Source: DAOVRL01 sp964459805
GTDB lineage: Bacteria > Planctomycetota > Phycisphaerae > Sedimentisphaerales > Anaerobacaceae
Direction: 5' to 3'
NCBI GenBank assembly: GCA_964459805.1
Contig: CAYWOD010000019.1
Span: forward strand, 1-25,899
DNA length: 25,899 nt
The position numbers were made by a program, and so were the translations under genes. Positions 6,372 to 14,299 of this stretch are shown here, piece by piece (the first letter of the stretch is position 1; the number at the start of each line of letters is the position of its first letter). The notes beneath the pieces were generated by a model, which worked only from the letters and a program-made list of their open reading frames with translations, did not search any database and was not told the DNA's origin.

Positions 6372-7940
6372 TTAGTAGCGTCTGGAGGTGGTTTTTGGGG
6401 GGTTTGTTTGGTTTATGAAGAAGTAGCGTAGTGCGTCTATTGGGTGGTCGTAGATGCCGTCTTTTAGTGGTAGTTCGCCGGTAATTCCGGCTCGGTGCGG
6501 TTCTGGATAGTGGTAGCACTGCATAGCCTCGATGAGGCGTGGGCATTGGGGGGATATTAGGAGCGAGCTTCGGCCGTCGCCAGAGCGGATGGCCCGGCGG
6601 ACAAGCTCAATGCCTTCGAGGATGCGGCTTCGCCTAAATCGCGTTAGTATCCCAAGCGTCCTGAGCTCTCGCACGACGCTGGTGCCTGTAACGTCGTTAA
6701 CGCCGGCGCCGGCAGGGTCGCAGAAGGTGGCGGCGACCTGCTCTTCGGCGCAGGGGGTTCGGGTCTTTATCTCGGCGGCGTGGACATCGATAGTCGCCCT
6801 GCTGCGGATATACTCGTCTATGACTCGGATGACGCCGGCGTTGTCAACCTGGATCCAGAGGCAGACGAATGGATTTACGAAGCCGAAATCGAGTGTGCGG
6901 TAGAGCGGCAGGTTCGGGTCGTAGTCAGCCGGCTGGACGTGGACGGCGGGGTCGAACTCGGCAAAGACGACGTTCTCGAGTGATGGCCTTTTGCAGAGCA
7001 TCTCGGCCTCGAAGCCGGCCCTGCTGGCGCGGCGCATCTGCGTGATGCAGTCGTCGATTTTGAGGTAGCCGTTGGCGTGTTTTGCCCTGCCCCGGCAGTC
7101 GGGCCATAAGGGACACTGGGAACACGTTCTGCCAATACACTTCTCAATGACCTCCCACACGCACCACTTGAAGACCGGCGTTGCGAATTGAGGTGCAGAG
7201 GCAACAATTCTCTGCATCAAGCCGTAGGGCCGGTGCATTGTGCTGATCAGTTCCATAGCAGCGATGAGGTTGGCGGTGCTCTGGGTTGTGAACTTTGCGG
7301 CTGCGAAGACGTCTTCGTCGAAAAGCTCGACCTCGTCGCAGCGGAGCTTCTGGATATGCTGGCCGCGGACACTGGTGGGCGATTGGGTGAGGACTTCGAC
7401 CGCTGAGTTGTTGATAAACCGGCACTTGCCTTTTAGAGCGCGGCCGCTTAGGAATTCTTCGAAGCCGTGGTGAAGAAAGCCGGTGAGGTATTCGTACATT
7501 CTGGATGACTGCTCGCCAGAGCCGCCTAAGATTCTTACCTGGCAGTTGGGTTTGAAGATGCAATCGAGCAACGTGGCGACGGCGGCCAGCTCGGTTTTGC
7601 CGCCGGCACGGTTGGCCCAAATGACGCAGTCTGCATTGAGCTTTCGGTGGCGAGATTCTTCCCCTTCGACTCCGCTCAAGGCTAAAGGCTTGTTTTGCTC
7701 AGGATGACAAGTTGAATTGCGGTGAAAGTCGGCGGAGAAGGTGTGCCAGAGGTAGTCCATCGGACTGTTGTGTTCGGGGCAGATTCGCTTATCCGGGACA
7801 CTGATGCCGAGGAAGGCTTTGACGTAGTTCCTGAGGTCCTGCCTGGTTGTCGGCCGGGTCCGCCTAAGGACCGAGTAGATATGGGTTGCTTTTTCGATGT
7901 TCCTATTGGTTTCTGGTTCAAGTAGAGATGGTTTTGTCAT
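6372..7940 (-). CDS. Solitary phage terminase large subunit-like protein (TerL-like ATPase/nuclease)
   Basis: A 522-residue protein with a strong ribosome site (GGAGGA 8 bases before ATG). ATPase half: Walker A WANRAGGKT (109-116, K115) and Walker B LRCDEVELFDE (D202, E203). Nuclease half with the RNase H-like acidic triad: RTLDFGFVNP (D351), TFCDPAGAG (D408) and YDHPIDALRY (D498, D502). A cysteine cluster, CSQCPLWPDC (C273, C276, C282), lies between the halves and may bind zinc. In phages TerL packages DNA and cuts concatemers. Here there is no small terminase, portal, capsid or integrase nearby, so this is either a remnant or a domesticated gene. All catalytic residues are present. Residues about 77-97 come from a dispersed repeat (see the entry at 7653-7712). 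Confidence 0.85.
   Translation of the reverse strand: MTKPSLLEPETNRNIEKATHIYSVLRRTRPTTRQDLRNYVKAFLGISVPDKRICPEHNSPMDYLWHTFSADFHRNSTCHPEQNKPLALSGVEGEESRHRKLNADCVIWANRAGGKTELAAVATLLDCIFKPNCQVRILGGSGEQSSRMYEYLTGFLHHGFEEFLSGRALKGKCRFINNSAVEVLTQSPTSVRGQHIQKLRCDEVELFDEDVFAAAKFTTQSTANLIAAMELISTMHRPYGLMQRIVASAPQFATPVFKWCVWEVIEKCIGRTCSQCPLWPDCRGRAKHANGYLKIDDCITQMRRASRAGFEAEMLCKRPSLENVVFAEFDPAVHVQPADYDPNLPLYRTLDFGFVNPFVCLWIQVDNAGVIRVIDEYIRSRATIDVHAAEIKTRTPCAEEQVAATFCDPAGAGVNDVTGTSVVRELRTLGILTRFRRSRILEGIELVRRAIRSGDGRSSLLISPQCPRLIEAMQCYHYPEPHRAGITGELPLKDGIYDHPIDALRYFFINQTNPPKTTSRRY
7653..7712 (-). repeat. Dispersed repeat embedded in frame in the terminase-like gene
   Basis: Minus-strand sequence TGTCATCCTGAGC, then GCGGAGTCGAAGG and GAAGAATCTCG, belongs to the same family as the copy at 8493-8519 and resembles repeats common between genes in many bacteria. 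Here it is translated, giving CHPEQNKPLALSGVEGEESRH just before the Walker A strand, without breaking the frame. Confidence 0.7.
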
Positions 7941-8058
7941 AGCTATTATCCTCCGTTTTTTAATGTTAGTTATGAGTTGAGCTTGCGGATGAACGGATTG
8001 TTGCTTCTGTAATTCGCGGGTCTCCCAAAGCAGCGAGACAAATCCTCAACTGACCGGC

Positions 8059-8087
8059 ATTATACCAGATTTGAGGGCATTTGTCCA
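8059..8087 (-). promoter_or_regulatory. Sigma70-type promoter for the terminase-like gene
   Basis: Minus strand: TGGACA (8082-8087), 17 bases, TATAAT (8059-8064). The leader is about 110 nt to the ATG at 7940, so the gene appears to be expressed from its own promoter rather than from a phage operon. Confidence 0.65.
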
Positions 8088-8460
8088 GAGCTTTTTCAAA
8101 GTCTTGTTGCCCCAAGAAGGGTGCTCCCTTTGAGCAAGATGAATGGGCTACCAGCAACCAGAACGTGAGGAGCCGCTTCGCCCCCCGGGGGGCTTCGCGG
8201 GCCAGTTCTATCTTTTCATCAGCCCAGCCTCCAAAGCCAGATTCATCCATGCTCTCCTACTGGGCTGGCCAAGAGAATGCGCGGGGTCTTGGCTGATATC
8301 TGGCTTCGGCTGGGGGGTGATGAGGTCGAGAACGCATCGCCGAAGGCGAGTCCATTTTATCCACATTTGGTTGTATTGAACTCGGAATGGCATAGTTTTC
8401 GATATTCGCTGGTTGATGCTCGAAAGAGGATGGGTGCGGCAAGCCAGACGTTGGATATGG

Positions 8461-8519
8461 ATTCCTGCTTGCGCAGGAATGACATTTCAACAGATTCTTC
8501 GACTGCGCTCAGAATGACA
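8461..8519. repeat. Two adjacent dispersed repeats behind the FAD oxidoreductase gene
   Basis: ATTCCTGC/GCAGGAAT hairpin with a 4-base loop (8461-8480), of the dRS3-like 'ATTCCCGC...GCGGGAAT' type. It is followed by GATTCTTCGACTGCGCTCAG and AATGACA (8493-8519), of the 'TCATTCTGAGC...GAAGAATC' type. They lie within 3-61 bases of the FAD gene stop and may act as a 3' hairpin. Confidence 0.65.
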
Positions 8520-8521
8520 GG

Positions 8522-11500
8522 CTACTGGATGAGCAGGTGTTTTTCGGTTTCAGGTTGAAGGTCTATGGTGATGCCTTTGGTGAGCTGTTTGCCGGTGTGG
8601 GTTGTTTTGGTATTGGCGGTCAGGTCGAGGAGGGTATAGCGTTTTTCGGCTTTTGCGGTGAACCATTCGGGGAACTGGTTTATTCTGGGCCAGTCGAGGG
8701 GCATCTTCATAATGGTTTTGTGACGCGGGGTATCAAATAGGATTTTACCTGTCCAGGGTTTGCCGGCGCGGATGGTTATCTTGAGGGAGTCGGTATCGGT
8801 GGCGGCGCCGAACATTACGTCCTCTCGCCAGGGTCGGATGGTAAGGCCCTTTGTTTTATAGAGGCAGTACATGATGGTTGTTCTGGCGAAGTTGCCGTCG
8901 CCGTGCCATCCTTCGATGACGCCGTCTTCTTTTTGTTTTGACCACATCACCTTGATTTGTCTGTCCATCCATTCGACGGCGGAATCAATCCGTTCCCGAT
9001 TGTATAGATTGATGGCTCCTTCGATAGAGTCGGCGTAGCCATCGGCGCCACCGCCTTCCCACTTGTAGTCTTTGTAGTGGACATTGAGGCTTTCGAGGGC
9101 TTTTACTACAGCCTGGCGATAGCTTTCGGTATTATCGATGAGATAGACGGTGTAGAAGCCGTTGAGGTTGTAGCCCCAGTTGTCGGTTCTGCCGTTGTCG
9201 TGTGCGCCGGTGGCCGGGTCGGCCCAGTTGTAGAACAGGCCGTACTCATCTCGAGCGACTTCGAGGATGCGGTCGAGCATTTTATGGATAGGTTCTTGGT
9301 AAGCCCGTTTCTTGTTGGGCTCTGCGAATTTGACGGCGGCATAGAGCTCGCAGAGGCCGGAGACGATTTCGCAGCCGTGGTCGTCGAGCCGCAGTTTTGG
9401 CTGGCTGCCGCCCGTGCCGACGGACCATCTTGTGCCCATGTCACCATCGATGGTGTTGGCCGGCTTGTTCGGGACCTGGTGACCGCTGGCCGTTGCGGAT
9501 TTGATTTCCAGCTTCTCCGCTGCCGCTCCGTAGAGCGCGAGCTCGGCGATGTTGGTCCAGTCGTTCTCGTTGTTGCCGAAACCGTTGATGCGGACGTATC
9601 GGGTGGAGGCTTTCGGAAATGTGTATGATTCCATATCCTCCGACTTGCCGCTGGACTTGCCGGCGAAGACCTTCTTCCAGGTCTTCTTGTCACTGGAGAT
9701 CTCGATGTTGAAGACGTAACTTCGGCGGTCGCCATATATCCAGGCGATGTCGGCGCGGGCGATTTGCCGGGGCTTTGCCACATCGAGCGTGAGCCACTGG
9801 CCCTTTGCCGGGGTGTATGCGTGCGTTGGGTGATGCTCACCCAGCAGGTAGTAGTCGCCGAGACGGATTGCCCAATCGAGGTATTTGGTATCGTCGGTCA
9901 TATAGTAGATTCGGGAGAGGGTTTGGAGCATTTCGCCGTTGACTTCCTGGTTGGTGGATGGGATTTTGCCGTATTTGGTTTCCACGGGGGCGTGTTTCCA
10001 TATATCGTCGAGGATGTTGAGCATTCGCTGCGACCAAGGGCTTGGGCCGAGCCATTCTGTCAGGGGGAGCAGGCCGTCTTTTATATATTCGGATGAGCCG
10101 AAGATGATGCGGCCGAGGTCGGGCTGGTCAGATTGGAAGCCCTGCTTTGAGAAGGAGTATGTATCGGGCATTGCGCCGATGCGGGAGGTGAGCTTTGTCT
10201 CGGTGCGGAGCATATCGAGCATCCGGCCTTCGAACATCGCGCGGTCGGTGATGGCGGCGGTGAGGACCATAAAGGGATAGTTGTCGGCGGCACTGTCCTG
10301 GGCGTTCCAGATGTCCTTGTTGCGGTTGAGGTTTCTTGGGATAAGGCCGGTCTTTGGGTCAGCGTGGGCGAGCCAGCCGGCGACGAAATTGCGACAGCGG
10401 GCGAAGCCTTCATTGGCGAGGCGGGCGTTTTCGGCGGCTTGCTTGAAGGCCGGGTCGTCGTTCGTGATGCGTTTTCCGCCTCCGTGCTTTGCAAGCTGCT
10501 TTAATTCACCCAGGTGGTTCTTATAGACGCCGTGGGGGGTCGTGTTATGTTTTTTGCACAGCGAGGCGGCCATACCGGCGAGTTCGCCCATCATTCCGCA
10601 GGTTCGCATCACGCGGACGGTGCCGAGGGCCACGTGGGTGACGCTTATGTCGCGGCCGGCCATAAAGAGGTTGTCAATGTTGCGAGAATAGAAACAGCGG
10701 TAGGGGATTGGGTAGGGGCTGATGCGGAGGTGTTTTGCGATTGAGCGGAATTCGGCGTCCGGGAAGTATTTGGTGTTTTTGGGGTCGGGGTAGTGCAGGT
10801 CGATGGTCCAGGTGGTGGTGACGAAGGCATCGGGGAATTTTTTTCGGCCTTCGATATCCTGCTGCTGCAATATGACCTCGCCGAGGAGCCGACGTGACTC
10901 GCGTTTTCCGGCGACGTAGGCGACCCAATCGAGCTTGCGGTCGGCGTAGTCAGAAGTCTTATTGCTTTTGTTCTTGAGATAGGCCCAGTTGCCGAACGCG
11001 GCGCGGAGGGCATAGTCGCGGATGTATTCAAACTCGTTGATCTGGTCGCGGTTGAGGCCCGTTTCCCAGTTCCAATCGCCGCGGGTCAGGTAGTGACAGC
11101 TCTGCTCGTTGAACTGCAGTGCCCAGGGGCAATCGGGGAAGGTTGCCGATTCGTCGGTTTGCCTGGAATACCATTGGACTGAAGCGCCCATTGTCATTTT
11201 GTCTGCCTTTTCGGGGGCCAATGACTCACCCGTTTCGGCTCGGCTTTCGCGTCCCATTCTAAAATCGGCACCGGCAAGGTATCCGATGGCACCGTCACCG
11301 GTGCAGTCGGCAAAGACGAGGGCGCGGAAACGCAGCTCTTTGGAGTTACGGATGTGCCTGGCGACGACGGCGGTGATGCGAATGCCCTCTTTTTCGACTT
11401 TGAAGGCGTGCATGTTGACGAACAGATGGATATTCTTCTCGGCTGCGACTACGCGGAGCTTCTTTTGGTCGTCGTAGTACGAAGCGGGTCGGGCGTTGCC

Positions 11501-12340
11501 GTGGTATCCGGAGTCGAGCTCCTTTACGACGTCGCCGAGAGCGGGATATGGCGGCAGGTTAATTTTGCCTCCCAGGTGGACGCGGACTTCGGAGGAGTTG
11601 TTGCCGCCGAGGACGGGGCGGTTTTGAATCAGTGCGACGCGGCAGCCGAGTCGTGCTGCCGAGACGGCGGTACATGTGCCGGCCATTCCACCGCCGACGA
11701 CAACAAGATCGAATTGGCCGGCGTCTTCAGGTTCGTCCGGCAAGCCGAGCATCTTCTTGCGAAAGGCAACCAACTGCTCAGCTTCGTTCGGCGGGATGAA
11801 GTCCGTATCCGTAGTGAAGACAATTGCATCGCATCGGCCGTCGAAACCGGTCAAATCGTGCAGGGCTAAGGTTGCCGCATCGCTATTTATTTCGACTATC
11901 CCGCCGTATTGCCAGTGCCAGTCGGGTCCCTGGACCCCGAAGGTGGTTGACAGAGGCTTGCCGTTGACAAGCAGTTGGGATCGACCGGGGGCCTGGTCGT
12001 CGGTGTAGGAGCTAAGCCCGGCCCGGCCCGCGTTGCCACCTAAAGGAAGCGCGCCTTTTCTCCAGGGCCCTGCCCAATCGCGTGTTCGGACCCAGACTTT
12101 GTGTTTGCCGGTTTGCTGGAATCGGACTATTGTCGTCGCGTCCTTGACCGGCTCACCCAGGCCGTGGGCGAGCAGGAAGGGTGAACCCATCCGGTCGGCG
12201 AACTGCTGGTCAACGACCCAGCCGCCAAGGTCCTCAAAGCTCTCAGCCTCGATAAGAAGCGTCTCGGCCTGGACCGCAGGGAGGGATAAGAGCAGCAAAA
12301 CAAATAATGCAGAACGTGTGATGTCAACCGGCTTTGTCAT
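8522..12340 (-). CDS. Secreted FAD-dependent oxidoreductase fused to a helical-barrel hydrolase-like domain with an inserted permuted F5/8C domain
   Basis: A 1272-residue protein; GGAGGT 9 bases before ATG. Residues 1-25 are a signal peptide ending VQA. Residues 26-180 are a beta-rich sugar-binding-like module common at the front of planctomycete FAD_oxidored proteins (IEAESFEDLGGWVVD). Residues 210-600 are the FAD domain: DLVVVGGGMAG dinucleotide loop (211-221), FADCTGDGAIG (343-353) and the C-terminal DNLFMAGRDISVTHVALGTVRVM. Residues about 640-1270 look like an alpha/alpha-barrel of glycosidase-like type (DNWGYNLNGFY, GWHGDGNFART). Residues 841-978 interrupt it with an F5/8C domain whose halves are in swapped order. 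Likely acts on a polysaccharide or its breakdown products outside the cytoplasm; the reaction is unknown. It has its own promoter and a LacI-like operator. Confidence 0.85.
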   Translation of the reverse strand: MTKPVDITRSALFVLLLLSLPAVQAETLLIEAESFEDLGGWVVDQQFADRMGSPFLLAHGLGEPVKDATTIVRFQQTGKHKVWVRTRDWAGPWRKGALPLGGNAGRAGLSSYTDDQAPGRSQLLVNGKPLSTTFGVQGPDWHWQYGGIVEINSDAATLALHDLTGFDGRCDAIVFTTDTDFIPPNEAEQLVAFRKKMLGLPDEPEDAGQFDLVVVGGGMAGTCTAVSAARLGCRVALIQNRPVLGGNNSSEVRVHLGGKINLPPYPALGDVVKELDSGYHGNARPASYYDDQKKLRVVAAEKNIHLFVNMHAFKVEKEGIRITAVVARHIRNSKELRFRALVFADCTGDGAIGYLAGADFRMGRESRAETGESLAPEKADKMTMGASVQWYSRQTDESATFPDCPWALQFNEQSCHYLTRGDWNWETGLNRDQINEFEYIRDYALRAAFGNWAYLKNKSNKTSDYADRKLDWVAYVAGKRESRRLLGEVILQQQDIEGRKKFPDAFVTTTWTIDLHYPDPKNTKYFPDAEFRSIAKHLRISPYPIPYRCFYSRNIDNLFMAGRDISVTHVALGTVRVMRTCGMMGELAGMAASLCKKHNTTPHGVYKNHLGELKQLAKHGGGKRITNDDPAFKQAAENARLANEGFARCRNFVAGWLAHADPKTGLIPRNLNRNKDIWNAQDSAADNYPFMVLTAAITDRAMFEGRMLDMLRTETKLTSRIGAMPDTYSFSKQGFQSDQPDLGRIIFGSSEYIKDGLLPLTEWLGPSPWSQRMLNILDDIWKHAPVETKYGKIPSTNQEVNGEMLQTLSRIYYMTDDTKYLDWAIRLGDYYLLGEHHPTHAYTPAKGQWLTLDVAKPRQIARADIAWIYGDRRSYVFNIEISSDKKTWKKVFAGKSSGKSEDMESYTFPKASTRYVRINGFGNNENDWTNIAELALYGAAAEKLEIKSATASGHQVPNKPANTIDGDMGTRWSVGTGGSQPKLRLDDHGCEIVSGLCELYAAVKFAEPNKKRAYQEPIHKMLDRILEVARDEYGLFYNWADPATGAHDNGRTDNWGYNLNGFYTVYLIDNTESYRQAVVKALESLNVHYKDYKWEGGGADGYADSIEGAINLYNRERIDSAVEWMDRQIKVMWSKQKEDGVIEGWHGDGNFARTTIMYCLYKTKGLTIRPWREDVMFGAATDTDSLKITIRAGKPWTGKILFDTPRHKTIMKMPLDWPRINQFPEWFTAKAEKRYTLLDLTANTKTTHTGKQLTKGITIDLQPETEKHLLIQ
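9407..9820 (-). other. Segment coding for the circularly permuted F5/8C insert
   Basis: It codes residues 841-978 of the FAD oxidoreductase. The usual C-terminal half comes first (GQWLTLDVAKPRQI, DRRSYVFNIEISSD, TRYVRINGFGNNENDW, IAELALYG). The usual N-terminal half follows after a short linker (ATASGHQVPNKPANTIDG, TRWSVGTG). The host sequence on either side (LGDYYLLGEHHPT and LRLDDHGCEIVSGLCELY) reads on as one domain if the insert is removed. Confidence 0.6.
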
Positions 12341-12392
12341 TCTTTCGGCACCTCCAGAATTGAGCGATCAAATCTTCGTGTTTGGTATTGTT

Positions 12393-12406
12393 TGTAAACG
12401 TTTTGT
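12393..12406. promoter_or_regulatory. Candidate LacI-family operator in the FAD gene leader
   Basis: TGTAAACGTTTTGT matches 13 of 14 positions of the cre/LacI-type consensus TGWAARCGYTWNCW, with the typical central CG. It lies in the predicted 5' leader, between the promoter and the start codon, so a bound repressor would block elongation. No LacI-type regulator is encoded in the window. Confidence 0.45.
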
Positions 12407-12529
12407 GCCGGAATGTCCAGAGTCTTTTGAATGAGGCGTGGGGGACGAACGCTCACTGACAATTGACCGCGGGGTTCCTTTTGAACGAATAGTCCGACCG
12501 GTTCTACCCGTCATTTCTCAGATGTTCTC

Positions 12530-12558
12530 ATTATACAGGGAAATCCGGATAAGGTCGA
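12530..12558 (-). promoter_or_regulatory. Promoter for the 1272-residue FAD oxidoreductase
   Basis: Minus strand: TCGACC (12553-12558), 17 bases, TATAAT (12530-12535). It leaves a leader of about 185 nt before the ATG at 12340. The rest of the 12341-12675 interval holds the operator-like site and nothing else I can support. Confidence 0.55.
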
Positions 12559-12675
12559 GTCGCCTTTGGTGACGGCGCTATTCAATCATCACCCCCGAGC
12601 GGAAGCCAGATTCCGGCAAGGCCTGGACGATTGCCGCAGGGGAGCCAGCCGTGAAATTCTCGATGGGTCTGGCGT

Positions 12676-13656
12676 TCACTGCCCAGCCTCGTCGAGCCAG
12701 TGGCCGGCGAAGATGGCAAAGTCGAGCAGATCGGCCCGCCCGTCCATGTTTAAGTCTCCCGACCAGTATTGACGCAAATATGGATAGGTCTGGTTTTCTG
12801 CGATGTTCCATATTTCGAGAAAGTCCCAGCCGGCAGAGGTAAAAGTGAATTCTGTCTGCATTTGTGCGGTAGGCGGACCCGCAACATTGGTAACGATGCC
12901 GTCGTTATCACCGATACTGTCAGTTACGCCATGGGTCTGCGTATCAATATCCCAGAAGCACCTTGAAACACTGCCCCGATTAGCCCCCACGAGGCCTCCT
13001 AAATCGTAACCACCACCGACATCGCCGTTAGAATAACAGCTCGACACAGTGCCGTAATTACCACCAACCAGGCCGGCGACATACCCGTGACCGGTGACGG
13101 AGCCGGTAGAATGGCAGTGCGAAATAGCGCCAGATTCATTCTTCCCCAGCAGACCGCCAACATAGTTGCCACCGCTGAAATCACCGGTCGAATAGCAGTT
13201 CGAGATACTGCCCCGATTAAACCCCACCAGGCCGCCGACCCAGGAGTTACCACTGACACAGCATGATTCAATGCCCATGTTCTTGAGCTCACCACCGTCG
13301 TTAGCTCCGAACAGGCCGAGATAATCATTGCCGGCCCCTGCGTCATCGATGGTCAAGTTTGTTATCTTATGGTCGTTTCCGTCAAAGACACCGGTAAAGG
13401 TGGCGCCGTTAAAACCGGACCTGGAATTATCAGTATCCGGGGCAATAACGGCGGTGGAGTACGTTCGCCCGGCCAGATTGACATCCGTCTCTAGTCGGGT
13501 ATAGTCGTCCCAGTAGTTCGGGTCAGCGGCAAATTCGTCGAAATCCGCCAGGGATTCGATCTGGTATGGGTCTTCCTGCGTTCCCGAACCAGGTAAAGCT
13601 AGGCCTGTATTTGTGGAAATGATTACTACGGCCGTAACAAATGTGAGCTTAAACAT
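12676..13656 (-). CDS. Secreted GLUG-repeat protein with a C-terminal dockerin-like calcium loop
   Basis: A 326-residue protein. The start at 13656 is supported by GGAGGA 7 bases upstream and by an immediate signal peptide (MFKLTFVTAVVIISTNTGLA). After a GSGTQEDPYQIESLADF segment, typical of planctomycete beta-helix and GLUG proteins, come about five GLUG-type repeats of 25-30 residues at 113-235 (GLFGANDGG, VGGLVGFNRGSISNCYSTG, VGGLLGKNESG, VAGLVGGNYGTVSSCYSNG, LGGLVGANRGSVSRCFWD), each likely one coil or hairpin of a surface repeat domain. The last 28 residues carry one EF-hand-like dockerin repeat, GDLNMDGRADLLDFAIFAGHW; usual cellulosomal dockerins have two. A role in adhesion or surface display is plausible. 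Its own promoter is at 13745-13773. Confidence 0.85.
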   Translation of the reverse strand: MFKLTFVTAVVIISTNTGLALPGSGTQEDPYQIESLADFDEFAADPNYWDDYTRLETDVNLAGRTYSTAVIAPDTDNSRSGFNGATFTGVFDGNDHKITNLTIDDAGAGNDYLGLFGANDGGELKNMGIESCCVSGNSWVGGLVGFNRGSISNCYSTGDFSGGNYVGGLLGKNESGAISHCHSTGSVTGHGYVAGLVGGNYGTVSSCYSNGDVGGGYDLGGLVGANRGSVSRCFWDIDTQTHGVTDSIGDNDGIVTNVAGPPTAQMQTEFTFTSAGWDFLEIWNIAENQTYPYLRQYWSGDLNMDGRADLLDFAIFAGHWLDEAGQ

Positions 13657-13744
13657 AACCAATCCTCCAAAACGAATTAATCTTATTGGTCCGGGATTCA
13701 GCGCACGAAACTGGGCAGACCAACCTCCCAGCCTGCTCCTTACC

Positions 13745-13773
13745 ATTCTACCAGATTCGCATAGGCTATGCAA
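13745..13773 (-). promoter_or_regulatory. Sigma70-type promoter for the GLUG-repeat gene
   Basis: Minus strand: TTGCAT (13768-13773), 17 bases, TAGAAT (13745-13750), about 90 bases upstream of the ATG. Confidence 0.6.
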
Positions 13774-14016
13774 ATTATTTTTCGGATAATTTCGGCACTT
13801 GCTTATCCACGAAATAGCGCCACGAAATCTGAGTCCACTTCAAGGCGTGCTTGCCCTTTGGTGCGTTTTGGGGTTTGGGGGCTTCCAGCAGGAGGGGTAT
13901 GCGATTTCGCTTGGGTGAGAATGATATGCAATGGCCAAAATCCACGTTTGCGAATCGAAAGTATGGATCTGATTCGCACGACCGCAATCTCCCTGCCCAC
14001 CGTCTTTCGAGGGAGT

Positions 14017-14213
14017 AACCGTTCACGGGGTAATATGGTGGATTTTGGCCGTTTTTCGTCACCGCGAGGAGCCCGCCGCAGGCGGACGACGAAACCCCCT
14101 GGGGGCCTCCTAAGAAAATAGCGTGTTCCTTTCGTGTAAGGGTTGAGATTGCCGCGGCCCCTTGGGGGGCCTCGCAATGACACAGAAACGCAATTTATAC
14201 TCCCTGAACGGTT
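14017..14213. repeat. Inverted-repeat-bounded dispersed element, copy 2
   Basis: Left end AACCGTTCACGGG (14017-14029); right end CCCTGAACGGTT (14202-14213), one base short of a perfect match. Reverse-complemented, it aligns with copy 1 (3209-3368) from both ends: GGGTAATATG..ATTTTGG matches GGGTTAATATG..ATTTTGG, and TGCGTTTCTGTGTCATTGCGAGGCC matches TGCGTTCTTGTGTCATTGCGAGGCC. The middle differs, with a GC-rich CCCCCTGGGGG segment. Confidence 0.75.
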
Positions 14214-14245
14214 ACGGTCGGTTTTGCGCTTTTGGGGGCTTCTGG

Positions 14246-14265
14246 ATTCCCGCCTTCGCGGGAAT
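14246..14265. repeat. ATTCCCGC hairpin repeat behind the first sulfatase
   Basis: A perfect 8-bp stem, ATTCCCGC/GCGGGAAT, with a 4-base loop. It is a dRS3-like dispersed repeat 35 bases past the sulfatase stop, parallel to the copy behind the FAD gene at 8461-8480. It may help terminate or stabilise the sulfatase transcript. Confidence 0.65.
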
Positions 14266-14299
14266 GACAGGTAGGTAGCTTTCTTTTTGTTAGATGCCC

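Larger units (their letters stand above)
7941..8521. other. 581-base gene-free interval between terminase-like and FAD genes
   Basis: It contains the terminase promoter (8059-8087), the small hairpin GTCTC/GAGAC in the predicted leader (around 8020-8040), and a GC palindrome, GCCCCCCGGGGGGC, flanked by CCGCTTC and TTCGCGG near 8170-8200. At the right end are two repeat hairpins behind the FAD gene. A 94-codon minus ORF (7966-8250) runs across the promoter and is not believed. Confidence 0.6.
13774..14299. other. 526-base gene-free interval with repeats
   Basis: Between the GLUG promoter and the end of the first sulfatase there is no believable gene. The 95-126 codon ORFs on the minus strand read through the repeats. 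It holds the inverted-repeat element (14017-14213) and an ATTCCCGC hairpin (14246-14265). Confidence 0.6.

Noticed and set aside
7966..8250. 94-codon minus ORF upstream of the terminase-like gene
   Set aside because: It runs through the predicted promoter, leader and a GC palindrome, and has no ribosome site or recognisable domain.
9077..9628. 183-codon plus ORF opposite the FAD oxidoreductase
   Set aside because: Shadow frame of a well-supported gene; no start signals.
13775..14183. Minus ORFs of 95 and 126 codons before the first sulfatase
   Set aside because: They read across the inverted-repeat element and low-complexity repeats, and are unlike any protein I know.
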